This document shows, in pieces, positions 34,305 to 43,327 of a stretch of 64,000 nt of DNA. Source of the DNA: Hyphomicrobiales bacterium (GTDB taxonomy: Bacteria; Pseudomonadota; Alphaproteobacteria; Rhizobiales; Beijerinckiaceae); NCBI GenBank assembly GCA_900470095.1, contig UBZM01000021.1:1-64000 (forward strand), read 5' to 3'. Each line of letters opens with the position of its first letter. Position 1 is the stretch's first letter. The notes beneath the pieces were generated by a model. That model saw only the letters and a list, made by a program, of their open reading frames with translations, made no database searches and was not told where the DNA came from. The translations under genes were made by a program, and so were the position numbers.

Positions 34305-35038
34305 CCCGCTACAAGCTCGTCATCGAGTATGATGGAACGCCGTTCTCGGGCTGGCAGCGTCAGCTCAACGGCCCGTCCGTTCAGCAGAGCGTCGAGGAAG
34401 CGGTCGAGGCCTTTTGCGGCCATGCCGTCCGCCTGCACTGCGCCGGGCGCACCGATGCCGGCGTCCATGCGACGCATCAGGTCGCCCATGTCGACCTGGA
34501 CAAGGCATGGCGCACCGATGTCGTGCGCGACGCGAGCAATGCCCGCCTGAAGCATCTGCCGGTCGCGGTCCTGAGCGCCGAAGCTGTGTCCGACGAGTTC
34601 GATGCCCGCATCTCGGCCAGGCGCCGCTATTACATCTATCGCATGCTCGACCGGCGCGCACCGCCGGCGCTCGATCGGGACCGTCTCTGGCATGTCCCCT
34701 TCAGGCTCGATCATGAAGCGATGGACCGCGCTGCCAAGGCGCTCGTCGGCCACCACGATTTCACGACCTTTCGGGCCGCAGAATGCCAGGCGAACGGGCC
34801 TGTCCGGACGCTCGACCGGCTCGATGTCACGCGCGAGGGCTCGGAGATCGTGATCTACGCTCACGCCCGCTCCTTCCTGCATCATCAGGTCCGCTCGATG
34901 GTCGGTTGCCTGAAGATGGTGGGGGCAGGGCGGTGGCCCGAGAACAAGGTCGGCAAGGTACTCGCGGCGCGCGACCGCTCGCAATGCGCGGCCCTTGCTC
35001 CGTCCTGCGGCCTCTATCTCGCCGGCGTCGATTACTGA
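34301..35038 (+). CDS. truA: tRNA pseudouridine(38-40) synthase
   Basis: 245-residue enzyme that modifies the anticodon arm of many tRNAs. Opening YKLVIEYDGTPFSGWQRQ, catalytic Asp in CAGRTDAGVHATHQ, and the C-terminal SFLHHQVRSMVGCLKMVG are diagnostic. It ends 7 nt before the convergent membrane-protein gene. The start at 34301 lies at the end of a repeat-like spacer after fmt. Confidence 0.95.
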   Translation: MARYKLVIEYDGTPFSGWQRQLNGPSVQQSVEEAVEAFCGHAVRLHCAGRTDAGVHATHQVAHVDLDKAWRTDVVRDASNARLKHLPVAVLSAEAVSDEFDARISARRRYYIYRMLDRRAPPALDRDRLWHVPFRLDHEAMDRAAKALVGHHDFTTFRAAECQANGPVRTLDRLDVTREGSEIVIYAHARSFLHHQVRSMVGCLKMVGAGRWPENKVGKVLAARDRSQCAALAPSCGLYLAGVDY

Positions 35039-35045
35039 GCCGGGC

Positions 35046-35633
35046 TCAGAAACCGGCCAGGCCGAAGATGCGGATGATCGAATAGTCGGCAATCACGCTC
35101 GCCAGCAGGATTGACGGCGCGACATGACCTTGCGCGCCGAAGGCGGCGCGCGCCACGCAATAACGGAGTCGCAGCACGATCACCGCGAAGGCGATCGCCT
35201 GCAGCGTCGCGAGGGCGGGGGGTGACCAGCCGATCGCAAAGACTGTGGCGGGGACTGCCATCAGGCTGGCCGAGACGATGCCGGCCCAGTTCCAGGCGAT
35301 GACGAAACTGGTCAGCCGCGGCGAATGGGCCAGGTTCGGGGCAAGGCCGACCAGCAGCGCAGGCACCGCGATGATCGCCAGGCACTCGGCGCCGAGCACG
35401 CGGGCAATCAGAGCCGGTGAATCGAACATGTTCCCGGTATTGGCCAGCCCGGCAATCTGCCGTTCGGCAGCCAGGATCGCGACCAGTGCAGGTACGGTGA
35501 GTACGAGCGCGGCAAAGGAACGCCAGAACCCGTCGCGGCTGAGATCAAGTTCCTTCAGCGCCTCGGCGCCGTCTGTCATCAGGCGCCATGAGCCACGCAG
35601 CGAGCGCAGCACGTCATCGGCAGCAAGAGCCAT
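35046..35633 (-). CDS. Hypothetical membrane protein, Yip1-like
   Basis: 195-residue protein with about five membrane segments (about 38-58, 78-98, 108-140, 142-160, 168-190). Family not firmly recognised; the layout and the N-terminal DGFWRSFAALVLTVPAL resemble small Yip1-domain membrane proteins. It lies 69 nt downstream of dapE on the same strand; a perfect stem-loop lies between them. Function unknown. Confidence 0.65.
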   Translation of the reverse strand: MALAADDVLRSLRGSWRLMTDGAEALKELDLSRDGFWRSFAALVLTVPALVAILAAERQIAGLANTGNMFDSPALIARVLGAECLAIIAVPALLVGLAPNLAHSPRLTSFVIAWNWAGIVSASLMAVPATVFAIGWSPPALATLQAIAFAVIVLRLRYCVARAAFGAQGHVAPSILLASVIADYSIIRIFGLAGF

Positions 35634-35655
35634 GGCCGGGTACTCCGGATACGTG

Positions 35656-35677
35656 GCATTAGACTTTCGTCTAATGC
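35656..35677. promoter_or_regulatory. Perfect 9-bp dyad with 4-nt loop
   Basis: GCATTAGAC (35656-35664), TTTC, GTCTAATGC (35669-35677). As DNA it looks like a dimer operator 23 nt before the membrane-protein gene. As minus-strand RNA it is a stem with a GAAA tetraloop 26 nt after the dapE stop, but with no T-run, so not a classic terminator. Confidence 0.6.
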
Positions 35678-35702
35678 AGTAAACGGTGTATCCCGCCTCG
35701 GG

Positions 35703-36905
35703 TCAAGCGCCTTGTTGCGTTGCAGCAAAATAGCTTTCGAGAAGGCGATGCGTGATCCGTTCCAGGCAGAGCAAATCGGAGACCGCGACGCGTTCGTCGA
35801 CCTGATGCATCGTCTGGCCAACCACGCCGAACTCGACGACCGGGCAATAGCCCTTGATGAAACGGGCATCGGATGTGCCGCCCGTCGTCGAGAGAGCCGG
35901 GCGCTTGCCAGTCTCGGCTTCCACCGCATCGGCGACCAGGGCGACGAACGGCCCCGGCTCGGTCAGGAAGGCCACCGCATTTGTAGGCTGGACCTCAAGC
36001 TCGTAGCGCACCTGATTGCCCGCAGCCTCCCGTAGCCGCCGCTCGAGTTCGGCAGCGAGGCTCTCGGGCCTCCAGAGATCGTTGAAGCGGATGTTGAAGA
36101 CAGCCTTTGCCTGCGCCGGAACGACATTCGTCGCGGGATTGCCGACATCCAGCGTCGTCACCTCGAGATTGCTCGGATCGAAATAGGCCGTACCGGTGTC
36201 GAGTGGCGTCGCATCGAGAGCGGCCAGCAGGCGCACCATGCCGCGGATCGGATTGTCGGCGAGATGGGGATAGCCGACATGGCCCTGCTTGCCGTGGACG
36301 ACCAACTGGCCGGTCAGCGAGCCGCGCCGGCCGATCTTGATCATGTCGCTCATGGTCGCAGGGTTGGTCGGCTCGCCGAGCAGGCAATGGTCGAAGCGTT
36401 CGCCACGCGCCTTCGCCCAATCCAGCAGCTTGACGGTGCCGTTGACCGCAACCGATTCCTCGTCTCCCGTGACGAGAAAGGCGATCGAGCCCGGCGCATC
36501 CGGATAATCGCGGCGAAAGCGCAACGCAGCCGAGATCATCGAGGCGAGGCCGCCCTTCATGTCGCAAGCGCCGCGTCCATGCAGGACACCATCTTCGACC
36601 ACGCCGGAGAACGGGTCGCGCGACCAGTGCGCGAGATCGCCGGGGGGAACGACATCGGTATGGCCGGCTATGACCAGAACGGGACCCTCAGTGCCGATCC
36701 GGGCATAGAGATTTTCGACATCCGGTGTGCCGGGCTCGCTGAATACGGGCCGATCGACCGAGTACCCGGCCGCGCTGAGAACGGTGTCGAGCAGAGCGAG
36801 TGCTCCCCCTTCAACCGGTGTCACGGATGGGCAACGCACCAGCGCCTGCGTCAGCGCGACGGGATCGAGCGGGTCGAAGGGGAGCGGGGGAGGGAGCGGC
36901 TTCAT
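35703..36905 (-). CDS. dapE: Succinyl-diaminopimelate desuccinylase
   Basis: 400-residue binuclear zinc amidohydrolase (M20) of lysine and diaminopimelate synthesis. Metal ligands and catalytic residues appear as AGHTDVVPPG, GRGACDMKGG, VTGDEESVAVNG, GEPTN and the late GQTMHQVDE. DSTGG-like TTGGTSDARF is characteristic of DapE over ArgE. It overlaps the DUF805 gene by four bases (ATGA), so the two are translationally coupled. Confidence 0.95.
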   Translation of the reverse strand: MKPLPPPLPFDPLDPVALTQALVRCPSVTPVEGGALALLDTVLSAAGYSVDRPVFSEPGTPDVENLYARIGTEGPVLVIAGHTDVVPPGDLAHWSRDPFSGVVEDGVLHGRGACDMKGGLASMISAALRFRRDYPDAPGSIAFLVTGDEESVAVNGTVKLLDWAKARGERFDHCLLGEPTNPATMSDMIKIGRRGSLTGQLVVHGKQGHVGYPHLADNPIRGMVRLLAALDATPLDTGTAYFDPSNLEVTTLDVGNPATNVVPAQAKAVFNIRFNDLWRPESLAAELERRLREAAGNQVRYELEVQPTNAVAFLTEPGPFVALVADAVEAETGKRPALSTTGGTSDARFIKGYCPVVEFGVVGQTMHQVDERVAVSDLLCLERITHRLLESYFAATQQGA

Positions 36906-37327
36906 TCTGCCGGTTTAGCATCAGCCTGCGTCTCTGCAACGGGCACGGGCGCATTGCAGCCCGGCAGCAAACCGAGATCGATCAGCGCAACGAGCCAGAG
37001 CAGCAGGGAGAATGCGCCGAGTGTTTTGGCCGCTGCTGCTTCGAAATGGTCGGGGCCAAGTCCGGACAGGACGATCGCGATGACCAGTGTCGGCCCGTAA
37101 TACCACGACCGTCCGCGGTCCCGGCCGCGCTTGGCCGCAAGCGCCGACCAGGGAAACAGGGCGAAGGTCCCTGCAAAGGCCGTGATCTCGGGCCCATGCA
37201 CCCCGCCGAGGCGAACGCTGCCGATGTCGGCCAGGACGAGTGCGACAGCAACCAGGGTCGTCCCCGACCAGAAGGCGGTGCGTCCGATGCGGCCCTCGAA
37301 GCCGGTCAGGAGCGTGAGAAGCGGCAA
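36902..37327 (-). CDS. DUF805 membrane protein
   Basis: 141-residue membrane protein with about four helices. N-terminal LLTLLTGFEGRIGRTAFWSG matches the opening of DUF805 proteins (FxGRIGRxxFW), and a basic loop AAKRGRDRGRSW sits between helices two and three as usual in the family. Function unknown. Its stop overlaps the dapE start (ATGA). Confidence 0.78.
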   Translation of the reverse strand: MPLLTLLTGFEGRIGRTAFWSGTTLVAVALVLADIGSVRLGGVHGPEITAFAGTFALFPWSALAAKRGRDRGRSWYYGPTLVIAIVLSGLGPDHFEAAAAKTLGAFSLLLWLVALIDLGLLPGCNAPVPVAETQADAKPAE

Positions 37328-37515
37328 GGCGGCGGTTCCGTTTCGGAGACTGTCTCACGCCGGCTCTCAACCCTGAAGCACAGGGTGAAGAATGAGTTAA
37401 CGCCACGGTCCGACAGCAATCCCGGCGCGCAGAAAAGGCTTGAACGCGGGCTCGCCGCCCGCTAGCTGCGGCAGGGGCCTTGTCCCGCGTGTTTTGGCCC
37501 AGTGAGGTTCTTGTC

Positions 37516-38130
37516 ATGACCATCCGTCTGCATCGCGGTGATCTGCCGGATGATTTCCTGCCGGGGCCCGTCGTTGCGATCGACACCGAGACGCTTGGCC
37601 TCAACCCGCATCGCGACCGGCTCTGCGTGGTCCAGCTCTCACGTGGCGATGGCTCTGCCGACGTGGTCCAGATCCTTCGGGACGGTCCCGCGCCTGCGAA
37701 CCTGATCAGGCTGCTGTCGGACCCTTCCGTGCTGAAGCTGTTTCATTTCGCGCGGTTCGATGTTGCCGTTCTGAAGAACGCCTTCGGCGTCAACACCGGC
37801 CCGGTCTACTGCACGAAGATCGCCTCGAAGCTGGTGCGGACTTATACCGACCGGCACGGCCTGAAGGACCTGGTCAGGGAGCTGCTCGGCGTCGACTTGT
37901 CGAAGCAGCAGCAATCCTCGGATTGGGGAGCCGATACGCTGTCGGAGGCACAGTTGGCCTATGCGGCCTCAGACGTGCTGCATCTCCATGCCCTGCGCGA
38001 CAAGCTCGAGGCCATGCTGGCGCGCGAGGGCCGCTCGCATCTCGCCGAGGCCTGTTTCAACTTCCTTCCGTTCCGCGCGGAGCTCGATCTCGCCGGCTGG
38101 GCCGAGAACGACATCTTCGCTCACGCTTGA
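37516..38130 (+). CDS. rnd: Ribonuclease D-type 3'-5' exonuclease, short form
   Basis: 204-residue DEDDy exonuclease domain without the C-terminal HRDC repeats of E. coli RNase D. Exo I is AIDTETLGL with Asp23 and Glu25, Exo II is HFARFDVAVL, and Exo III is YAASDVLHL with Tyr and Asp. Short RNase D homologues next to lptC are common in alphaproteobacteria. ATG 37516 is chosen over one at 37480 by a GAGG site and by domain start. Substrate RNA is not known. Confidence 0.85.
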   Translation: MTIRLHRGDLPDDFLPGPVVAIDTETLGLNPHRDRLCVVQLSRGDGSADVVQILRDGPAPANLIRLLSDPSVLKLFHFARFDVAVLKNAFGVNTGPVYCTKIASKLVRTYTDRHGLKDLVRELLGVDLSKQQQSSDWGADTLSEAQLAYAASDVLHLHALRDKLEAMLAREGRSHLAEACFNFLPFRAELDLAGWAENDIFAHA

Positions 38131-38242
38131 CAAATTCTAAGTCTTCTTGCGTCAGTCTCCACGCGAACGAAGCGCGTAGGGGCCCGCAGGTCGTTCGCCG
38201 GCTGACACGAAAAAGCCGTTAGCGACTGCCATTGCGCGGGGC

Positions 38243-39055
38243 ATGACTGTGGCGATGACAACGGGCGACTGGACCGCCCCCGAATCGAAACGTGCGAGTC
38301 GACGTCGTGCTGCCTTCAAGGCGGCGCAGCGGCACACCATGCTTGTCCGCGTCCTCCGCCGCGCGATTCCCATCGGCGCGGTCGTGGCTGTGCTCGGCTT
38401 GATCGTGACGCCGTTCCTGCACCCGCTGTCTGGTGTCGGAGGTGTGTCGATCGGTTCCGTCGGCATTTCCGGCGGTAAGGTCAAGATGGAGTCACCACGC
38501 CTCTCGGGCTATCGCAAGGACAACCGGCCCTATGAGGTGACGGCCCTCGAGGCGCTGCAGGATATTCGCAATCCGTCCGAGATCGAGCTGTCGACAATGA
38601 CGGCCAGGATTCAGATGCAGCAGGAGGGCTGGGTCACGGTCAACGCCCGCACCGGCCTGTTCAACTCCCAGAAGGAGAAGCTGAAGCTGGTCGATGATGT
38701 GAAGGTCCGTACCGAGTCCGGCTATGATATGCGGATGCGCAGCGCCGATATCGATTTCAAGGCGGGGACCGTCGTATCGCGGGAGCCGGTCAAGGTTCTG
38801 CTTGGTTCGACCACCGTCGAAGGCGATACGCTGGACGTGAAGGACAATGGCGCGCTGATCGTTTTCGACGGCCGTGTCCGAGTCGTGATAGAGAATGCAC
38901 CGGCTCGCGCCCTGGCCGGCCCGGAACGAGAAGGCAGCACGCCGGCTCCGGAACTGTTAGGGCCGGTCAAGGCGCCTGCCGCACCGAACCGGGAACCGGC
39001 AGCGGTCGAAGGTAGTTCTCCGGGCAATGCCCCTGCAACTGGGACGAGACAGTGA
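38243..39055 (+). CDS. lptC: LPS export protein LptC
   Basis: 270-residue bitopic inner-membrane protein that passes lipopolysaccharide from LptBFG to LptA. Basic N-terminus, one membrane helix at about 40-60 (RAIPIGAVVAVLGLIVTPFL), then a beta-jellyroll domain (about 80-220) and a Pro/Ala-rich tail. Longer than E. coli LptC (191), as usual in Hyphomicrobiales. lptA starts one base after its stop. Confidence 0.88.
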   Translation: MTVAMTTGDWTAPESKRASRRRAAFKAAQRHTMLVRVLRRAIPIGAVVAVLGLIVTPFLHPLSGVGGVSIGSVGISGGKVKMESPRLSGYRKDNRPYEVTALEALQDIRNPSEIELSTMTARIQMQQEGWVTVNARTGLFNSQKEKLKLVDDVKVRTESGYDMRMRSADIDFKAGTVVSREPVKVLLGSTTVEGDTLDVKDNGALIVFDGRVRVVIENAPARALAGPEREGSTPAPELLGPVKAPAAPNREPAAVEGSSPGNAPATGTRQ

Positions 39056-39056
39056 T

Positions 39057-39851
39057 ATGCGGTCCGCATTCGAACCTGCGTCAGTGAATCCTGCGATGTC
39101 TAAGGGCTGGCAGCCCGTATGGCTGCTTGCGGCGGCGCTGAGCCTTTCATGTGTCGCCGAGGCGGTCGCTCAGACCCCGCAGTCACGCTCCGATGCTTCC
39201 AAGGTTGCGCAGGCGACACCGCCTGCGGCTGGGAAGGCCAAGCCGGCCCGCGGCGGCGGCGCGAACTCGCCTCTTGGTGGCCTTGGTGGCGACAGCAAGG
39301 AGCCGATCAAGATCGATGCCGACAAGCTCGATGTGCTCGACAAGGAAAATCGCGCGGTCTTCACCGGCAATGTCGTGGCGGTTCAGGGTGAGACCACGGT
39401 GCGTTGCTCGGTCATGACAGTGTTCTACGAGGGGCGGGGCGCTGGGACGGTGCCAGGAGCGTCGCGCCCTGCGGCGCCGGCTCCAGCCGCGGCAGGTGGC
39501 GCGCCGCAATCGAATGACAGCAGCATCAAGCGCATCGAATGCGATGGTCCGGTGACCGTAGTCTCGAAGACGCAGGCTGCGACCTCGGACAAGGCGGTGT
39601 TCGATCGTGCCAACAACAAGGTCATCATGACCGGGAATGTCGCCCTGAATGACGGCCCGAACATCACCCGCGGCGAGAAGCTGGTCTATGACACGGAGAC
39701 CGGCGTCGCCAATATCGAGAACAACAAGGGGCGCGTGCAGGGCTTCTTCGTTCCGAATTCCGGTGAGGCGGGCAAGGACGCGGGCAAGAACACTCCGCCC
39801 AAGCCCGGTGCCGCGGCCCCCGCTCGCCCGGCGAGCCCGCCGACCAACTAG
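39057..39851 (+). CDS. lptA: LPS periplasmic bridge protein LptA
   Basis: 264-residue periplasmic protein of the OstA/LptA jellyroll family that polymerises into the LPS bridge. Signal peptide at about 14-37 (WLLAAALSLSCVAEAVAQ). OstA signatures: EPIKIDADKLDVLDKENRAVFTG and VVSKTQAATSDKAVFDRANNKVIMTGNV. A Pro/Ala-rich insert (about 140-163) splits the domain. ATG at 39057 gives one base between genes (TGATATG); ATG 39096 is a shorter option. Part of lptC-lptA-lptB. Confidence 0.9.
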   Translation: MRSAFEPASVNPAMSKGWQPVWLLAAALSLSCVAEAVAQTPQSRSDASKVAQATPPAAGKAKPARGGGANSPLGGLGGDSKEPIKIDADKLDVLDKENRAVFTGNVVAVQGETTVRCSVMTVFYEGRGAGTVPGASRPAAPAPAAAGGAPQSNDSSIKRIECDGPVTVVSKTQAATSDKAVFDRANNKVIMTGNVALNDGPNITRGEKLVYDTETGVANIENNKGRVQGFFVPNSGEAGKDAGKNTPPKPGAAAPARPASPPTN

Positions 39852-39911
39852 CCGCTCCGGTCTGGCACATGCCGGGCCGACCGCCTTTCACATCAGCGAG
39901 CTTCGCTCTCA

Positions 39912-40808
39912 GTGACAGTCCATTCCATGCCGCAATCCGACAGTTCGACCTTGCCCGCTCAGGCTGCGGCACCCCGGAGCGAGCAAAGCCCCGGCATGTT
40001 CGGGCGCTTGCGCGGATTGTTTGGCGCAAGGGCCCGGGACAGCGAGGCCGAGCCCGAAACATCGTCTGCTGCATCGATCGGCGGACCGGGCATTCTCGCT
40101 GTCAGCGGCCTGCGCAAGAGCTATGGCGGCCGCACGGTGGTGAGCGAGGCGAGCCTTTACGTCCGGCAGGGCGAGGCGGTTGGCCTGCTCGGTCCAAACG
40201 GCGCCGGCAAGACCACGATCTTCTACATGGTCACCGGTCTGGTACCGGCCGATCTCGGGGTTATCTCGCTGGAAGGCAATGATATCACCGGCTTGCCGAT
40301 GTATCAGCGCGCCCGTCTCGGAATTGGCTACCTGCCGCAGGAGGCCTCGATCTTTCGCGGCCTCAGCGTCGAAGACAACATCCGTGCGGTGCTCGAAGTC
40401 GTGGAGCCGAACCGCAAGAGCCGCGAGCGTCAGCTCGATACGCTTCTGGAAGAGTTCACGATCTCTCGCCTGCGCAAGGCTCCCTCCATTGCGTTGTCGG
40501 GCGGCGAGCGCCGGCGTTGCGAGATCGCCCGCGCCTTGGCCGGGCGCCCGTCCTTCATCCTGCTCGACGAGCCATTCGCCGGCATCGATCCGATTGCCGT
40601 CGGTGACATTCAGGCGCTGGTGCGCCAGCTGACCGATCGCGGCATTGGCGTGCTGATCACCGACCACAATGTTCGCGAGACGCTTGGCCTCGTCGATCGC
40701 GCCTATATCATCCATTCCGGCCGCGTGCTCACCGAGGGCTCGCCGGCCGAGATCATCGCCAATCCGGACGTCCGCCGTGTCTATCTCGGCGAGGATTTCA
40801 AGCTCTGA
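39912..40808 (+). CDS. lptB: LPS export ATPase LptB
   Basis: 298-residue ABC ATPase that powers LPS extraction. Walker A GPNGAGKTT (about 94-102), Q-loop GYLPQEASIFRGLSV, signature LSGGERRRCEIARAL, Walker B FILLDEPFAGID, and switch ITDHNVRETL are exactly LptB-like. The first 60 or so residues are a Ser/Pro/Ala-rich extension absent from E. coli LptB (241 aa); a later start (39996, MFGRLRG) would shorten but not remove it. rpoN lies downstream as in many proteobacteria. Confidence 0.93.
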   Translation: MTVHSMPQSDSSTLPAQAAAPRSEQSPGMFGRLRGLFGARARDSEAEPETSSAASIGGPGILAVSGLRKSYGGRTVVSEASLYVRQGEAVGLLGPNGAGKTTIFYMVTGLVPADLGVISLEGNDITGLPMYQRARLGIGYLPQEASIFRGLSVEDNIRAVLEVVEPNRKSRERQLDTLLEEFTISRLRKAPSIALSGGERRRCEIARALAGRPSFILLDEPFAGIDPIAVGDIQALVRQLTDRGIGVLITDHNVRETLGLVDRAYIIHSGRVLTEGSPAEIIANPDVRRVYLGEDFKL

Positions 40809-40890
40809 TCCCGCCGGCTGCGCCGCCGCCATAATCTCGGCAGAATGCTGCACTGCATAAATTTCTCCGCACAAAGCGCGTGCAGAGGCT

Positions 40891-40919
40891 TTGACGCGCC
40901 CGCGTTGCGCGGCTAGGCT
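40891..40919 (+). promoter_or_regulatory. Putative promoter of rpoN
   Basis: TTGACG (40891-40896), 17-nt spacer, TAGGCT (40914-40919), about 52 bases before the rpoN start. Suggests that rpoN can be expressed apart from the lpt genes. Confidence 0.4.
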
Positions 40920-40970
40920 TCATTCCGAAGGCAAGAAACATGCCGGAGCGGATGAGGGGTCAAGAGCGCA

Positions 40971-42500
40971 ATGGCGATGATGCCGCGCATGGAGCTGCGC
41001 CAGGGGCAATCCCTGGTGATGACGCCGCAGCTGCTGCAGGCGATCAAGCTCCTGCAACTCTCGCATCTCGAGCTTCAGAACTTTGTCGAGGGGGAGCTGG
41101 AGCGCAATCCGCTGCTGGAGCGCGACGATGCGGCTGAGCCTCCCATACAGCTCAATGGCGGCGACAGTGCCCTGGCGGCTGATCCCGAGAGTTTTGCGCG
41201 TGCCGAAAGCCTGAACACCCAGGACGGCATGGAAGGCCGGCTGGGCACGGGGCTCGACAATGTTTTCCAGGGTGAACAGCCGACAATCGCCCGCCTCGAC
41301 ACGAAGGGGGCCGACAGTCTGCCGATCACTGGTGGCGCTTATGGCGGCTCCGGTAGTTCGTTCGAAGACCGGTCGGAAGGTTTCGAGTCCAGCCTGACGG
41401 CGGAGTTGTCCCTGCGCGATCACCTCAGCGCGCAGCTCGATCTTGCGATGACTGACCCCGCGGAGCGGCTGATCGGCAGCCATCTCATCGATGCGGTCGA
41501 TGATTCCGGCTATCTCGGCGAGTCGGTGCCGGAGATCGCAGAGCGGCTCGCTGTGACGGCGGACAAGGTCGAGCATGTGCTTGGCATCATCCAGGGCTTC
41601 GACCCCTCCGGTGTTGGAGCGCGCGATGTCCGCGAATGCCTGTCGATCCAGCTGCGGGAGCGCGACCGCTTCGATCCGGCCATGCAGGCTCTGGTCGCCA
41701 ATCTACATCTTGTCGCCAAACGTGATTTCTCGGCGCTCAAGCGCATCTGCGGCGTTGACGATGAGGATATCGCCGACATGGTCGCAGAGATCCGCAGGCT
41801 TGACCCCAAACCGGGGCGGGGGTTCGGCGGTTCAGCGGCTGAGACGGTCGTTCCGGATGTCTTCATCCGGCCGGCGCCGGATGGTTCCTGGCTGGTCGAT
41901 CTCAATCCGGACACCCTGCCGCGCGTGCTGATCAACCAGACCTATCACGCCCGCGTCTCCAGGGCGGCGCGGAACGACCTGGACAAGGCCTTCATCGCCG
42001 AATGCCTGCAGACGGCGAACTGGCTGACCCGCAGCCTCGAGCAGCGTGCCCGCACCATCCTCAAGGTCGCAAGCGAGATCGTGCGCCAGCAGGATGGTTT
42101 CTTCGCGCATGGTGTCGAGCATCTGCGGCCGCTGAACCTGAAGACGGTCGCGGATGCCATCGGCATGCACGAATCGACAGTCTCGCGCGTTACCTCGAAC
42201 AAATATCTGATCTGTTCGCGCGGTGTGTTCGAGATGAAATATTTCTTCTCTGCCGCGATCGCCGCGACCGGCTATGGTGAGGCGCATTCCGCCGAGGCCG
42301 TTCGCTTCCGCATCAAGCAGATGATCGATGACGAAGCCCCCTCCGAGGTGCTGTCCGACGATGCGATCGTTGTCCGGCTGAAGGAGGGCGGCATCGATAT
42401 TGCCCGGCGCACCGTGGCGAAATACCGCGAGTCCCTGCGCATTCCGTCCTCCATGGAGCGTCGGCGCGAGAAGGTGGCGATGGCGCTGGGAGGGCGCTGA
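40971..42500 (+). CDS. rpoN: RNA polymerase sigma-54 factor
   Basis: 509-residue sigma-54. Region I is Gln/Leu-rich (QGQSLVMTPQLLQAIKLLQL), region II is acidic, region III contains the core-binding and helix-turn-helix segments (ADAIGMHESTVSRVTSNKY), and the RpoN box ARRTVAKYRE lies near the C-terminus. It needs AAA+ activators and IHF at many promoters; ihfB is also in this window. hpf and ptsN follow, the classic cluster. Confidence 0.96.
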   Translation: MAMMPRMELRQGQSLVMTPQLLQAIKLLQLSHLELQNFVEGELERNPLLERDDAAEPPIQLNGGDSALAADPESFARAESLNTQDGMEGRLGTGLDNVFQGEQPTIARLDTKGADSLPITGGAYGGSGSSFEDRSEGFESSLTAELSLRDHLSAQLDLAMTDPAERLIGSHLIDAVDDSGYLGESVPEIAERLAVTADKVEHVLGIIQGFDPSGVGARDVRECLSIQLRERDRFDPAMQALVANLHLVAKRDFSALKRICGVDDEDIADMVAEIRRLDPKPGRGFGGSAAETVVPDVFIRPAPDGSWLVDLNPDTLPRVLINQTYHARVSRAARNDLDKAFIAECLQTANWLTRSLEQRARTILKVASEIVRQQDGFFAHGVEHLRPLNLKTVADAIGMHESTVSRVTSNKYLICSRGVFEMKYFFSAAIAATGYGEAHSAEAVRFRIKQMIDDEAPSEVLSDDAIVVRLKEGGIDIARRTVAKYRESLRIPSSMERRREKVAMALGGR

Positions 42501-42587
42501 ACCCGCTCGGCTTTTTCTACGCCCGAACGATCCGGAGAGGATGCCTTTCGTTGCCATCGGCTGACGGCGACTATTCCGCAGCGCTCA

Positions 42588-42642
42588 TTGACAATGGCGA
42601 CTCCCCGTCCTTACCTCAGTGAGATGATCGATCACTGATCAT
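42588..42642 (+). promoter_or_regulatory. Putative hpf promoter with downstream dyad
   Basis: TTGACA (42588-42593), 17-nt spacer, TTACCT (42611-42616). ATGATC (42624-42629) and GATCAT (42637-42642) form an inverted repeat around the expected transcription start, which could be an operator. hpf starts at 42667. Confidence 0.4.
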
Positions 42643-42666
42643 GGCGACAAGAAGGGGAAGCACTCC

Positions 42667-43254
42667 ATGAGCTTGCGAATCTCCGGCAAGAATCTCGATG
42701 TCGGCGAGGCCCTGCGTGGCCAGGCCGAGGAGCGCGTGGCCGCCGCCCTCAGCAAGTATTACGAGGGCGGATATCAGGGCCATGTCACCGTCGACAAGGA
42801 CGGTACCGCCTTCCGGACGGACGGGGTCTTGCATCTCTCCTCCGGCATCACACTCGAAGCTTCCGCTACGGCGCATGATCCGTATGCGAGTCTCGACAAG
42901 ATGGCGGAGCGCATTGAGAAGCGGTTGCGTCGGTACAAGCGGCGGTTGAAGGATCGCTCATCCGCAATGAATGGTCGTGCCTCCGGGGTGGAAATCCCCA
43001 GCTATGTGATTGCGGCCCCTGACGATGAAATCGAGGAGGCTGAGGCCGTTTCTGGCGGTGACAACCCTGTTATCGTGGCGGAATCGACCAAATCCTTCCA
43101 CGAATTGACCGTTAGTGATGCAGTCGCCGAGCTTGACCTCACTGGTGCGCCCGTCGTGATCTTCCGCCATGCTGGCAATGGGCGGATGAACGTCGTATAC
43201 CGCCGCCGCGATGGCAACATCGGCTGGATTGACCCGCCGGCCTCGCTGTCTTGA
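42667..43254 (+). CDS. hpf: Ribosome hibernation promoting factor, long form
   Basis: 195-residue protein with the N-terminal HPF/YfiA domain (LRISGKNLDVGEALRGQAEERV... to about residue 100) and the C-terminal dimerisation domain of long HPF (ELTVSDAVAELDLTGAPVVI, then GNGRMNVVYRRRDGNIGWID). Long HPF forms 100S ribosome dimers in stationary phase. It lies between rpoN and ptsN and has its own likely promoter. Confidence 0.93.
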   Translation: MSLRISGKNLDVGEALRGQAEERVAAALSKYYEGGYQGHVTVDKDGTAFRTDGVLHLSSGITLEASATAHDPYASLDKMAERIEKRLRRYKRRLKDRSSAMNGRASGVEIPSYVIAAPDDEIEEAEAVSGGDNPVIVAESTKSFHELTVSDAVAELDLTGAPVVIFRHAGNGRMNVVYRRRDGNIGWIDPPASLS

Positions 43255-43327
43255 GCCCCGGCAGGCGGTAGCCCCGGTTATCACTCCTGACCCGTGGCGC
43301 TGGGTGAGAACCCGGCACGGGACATGC

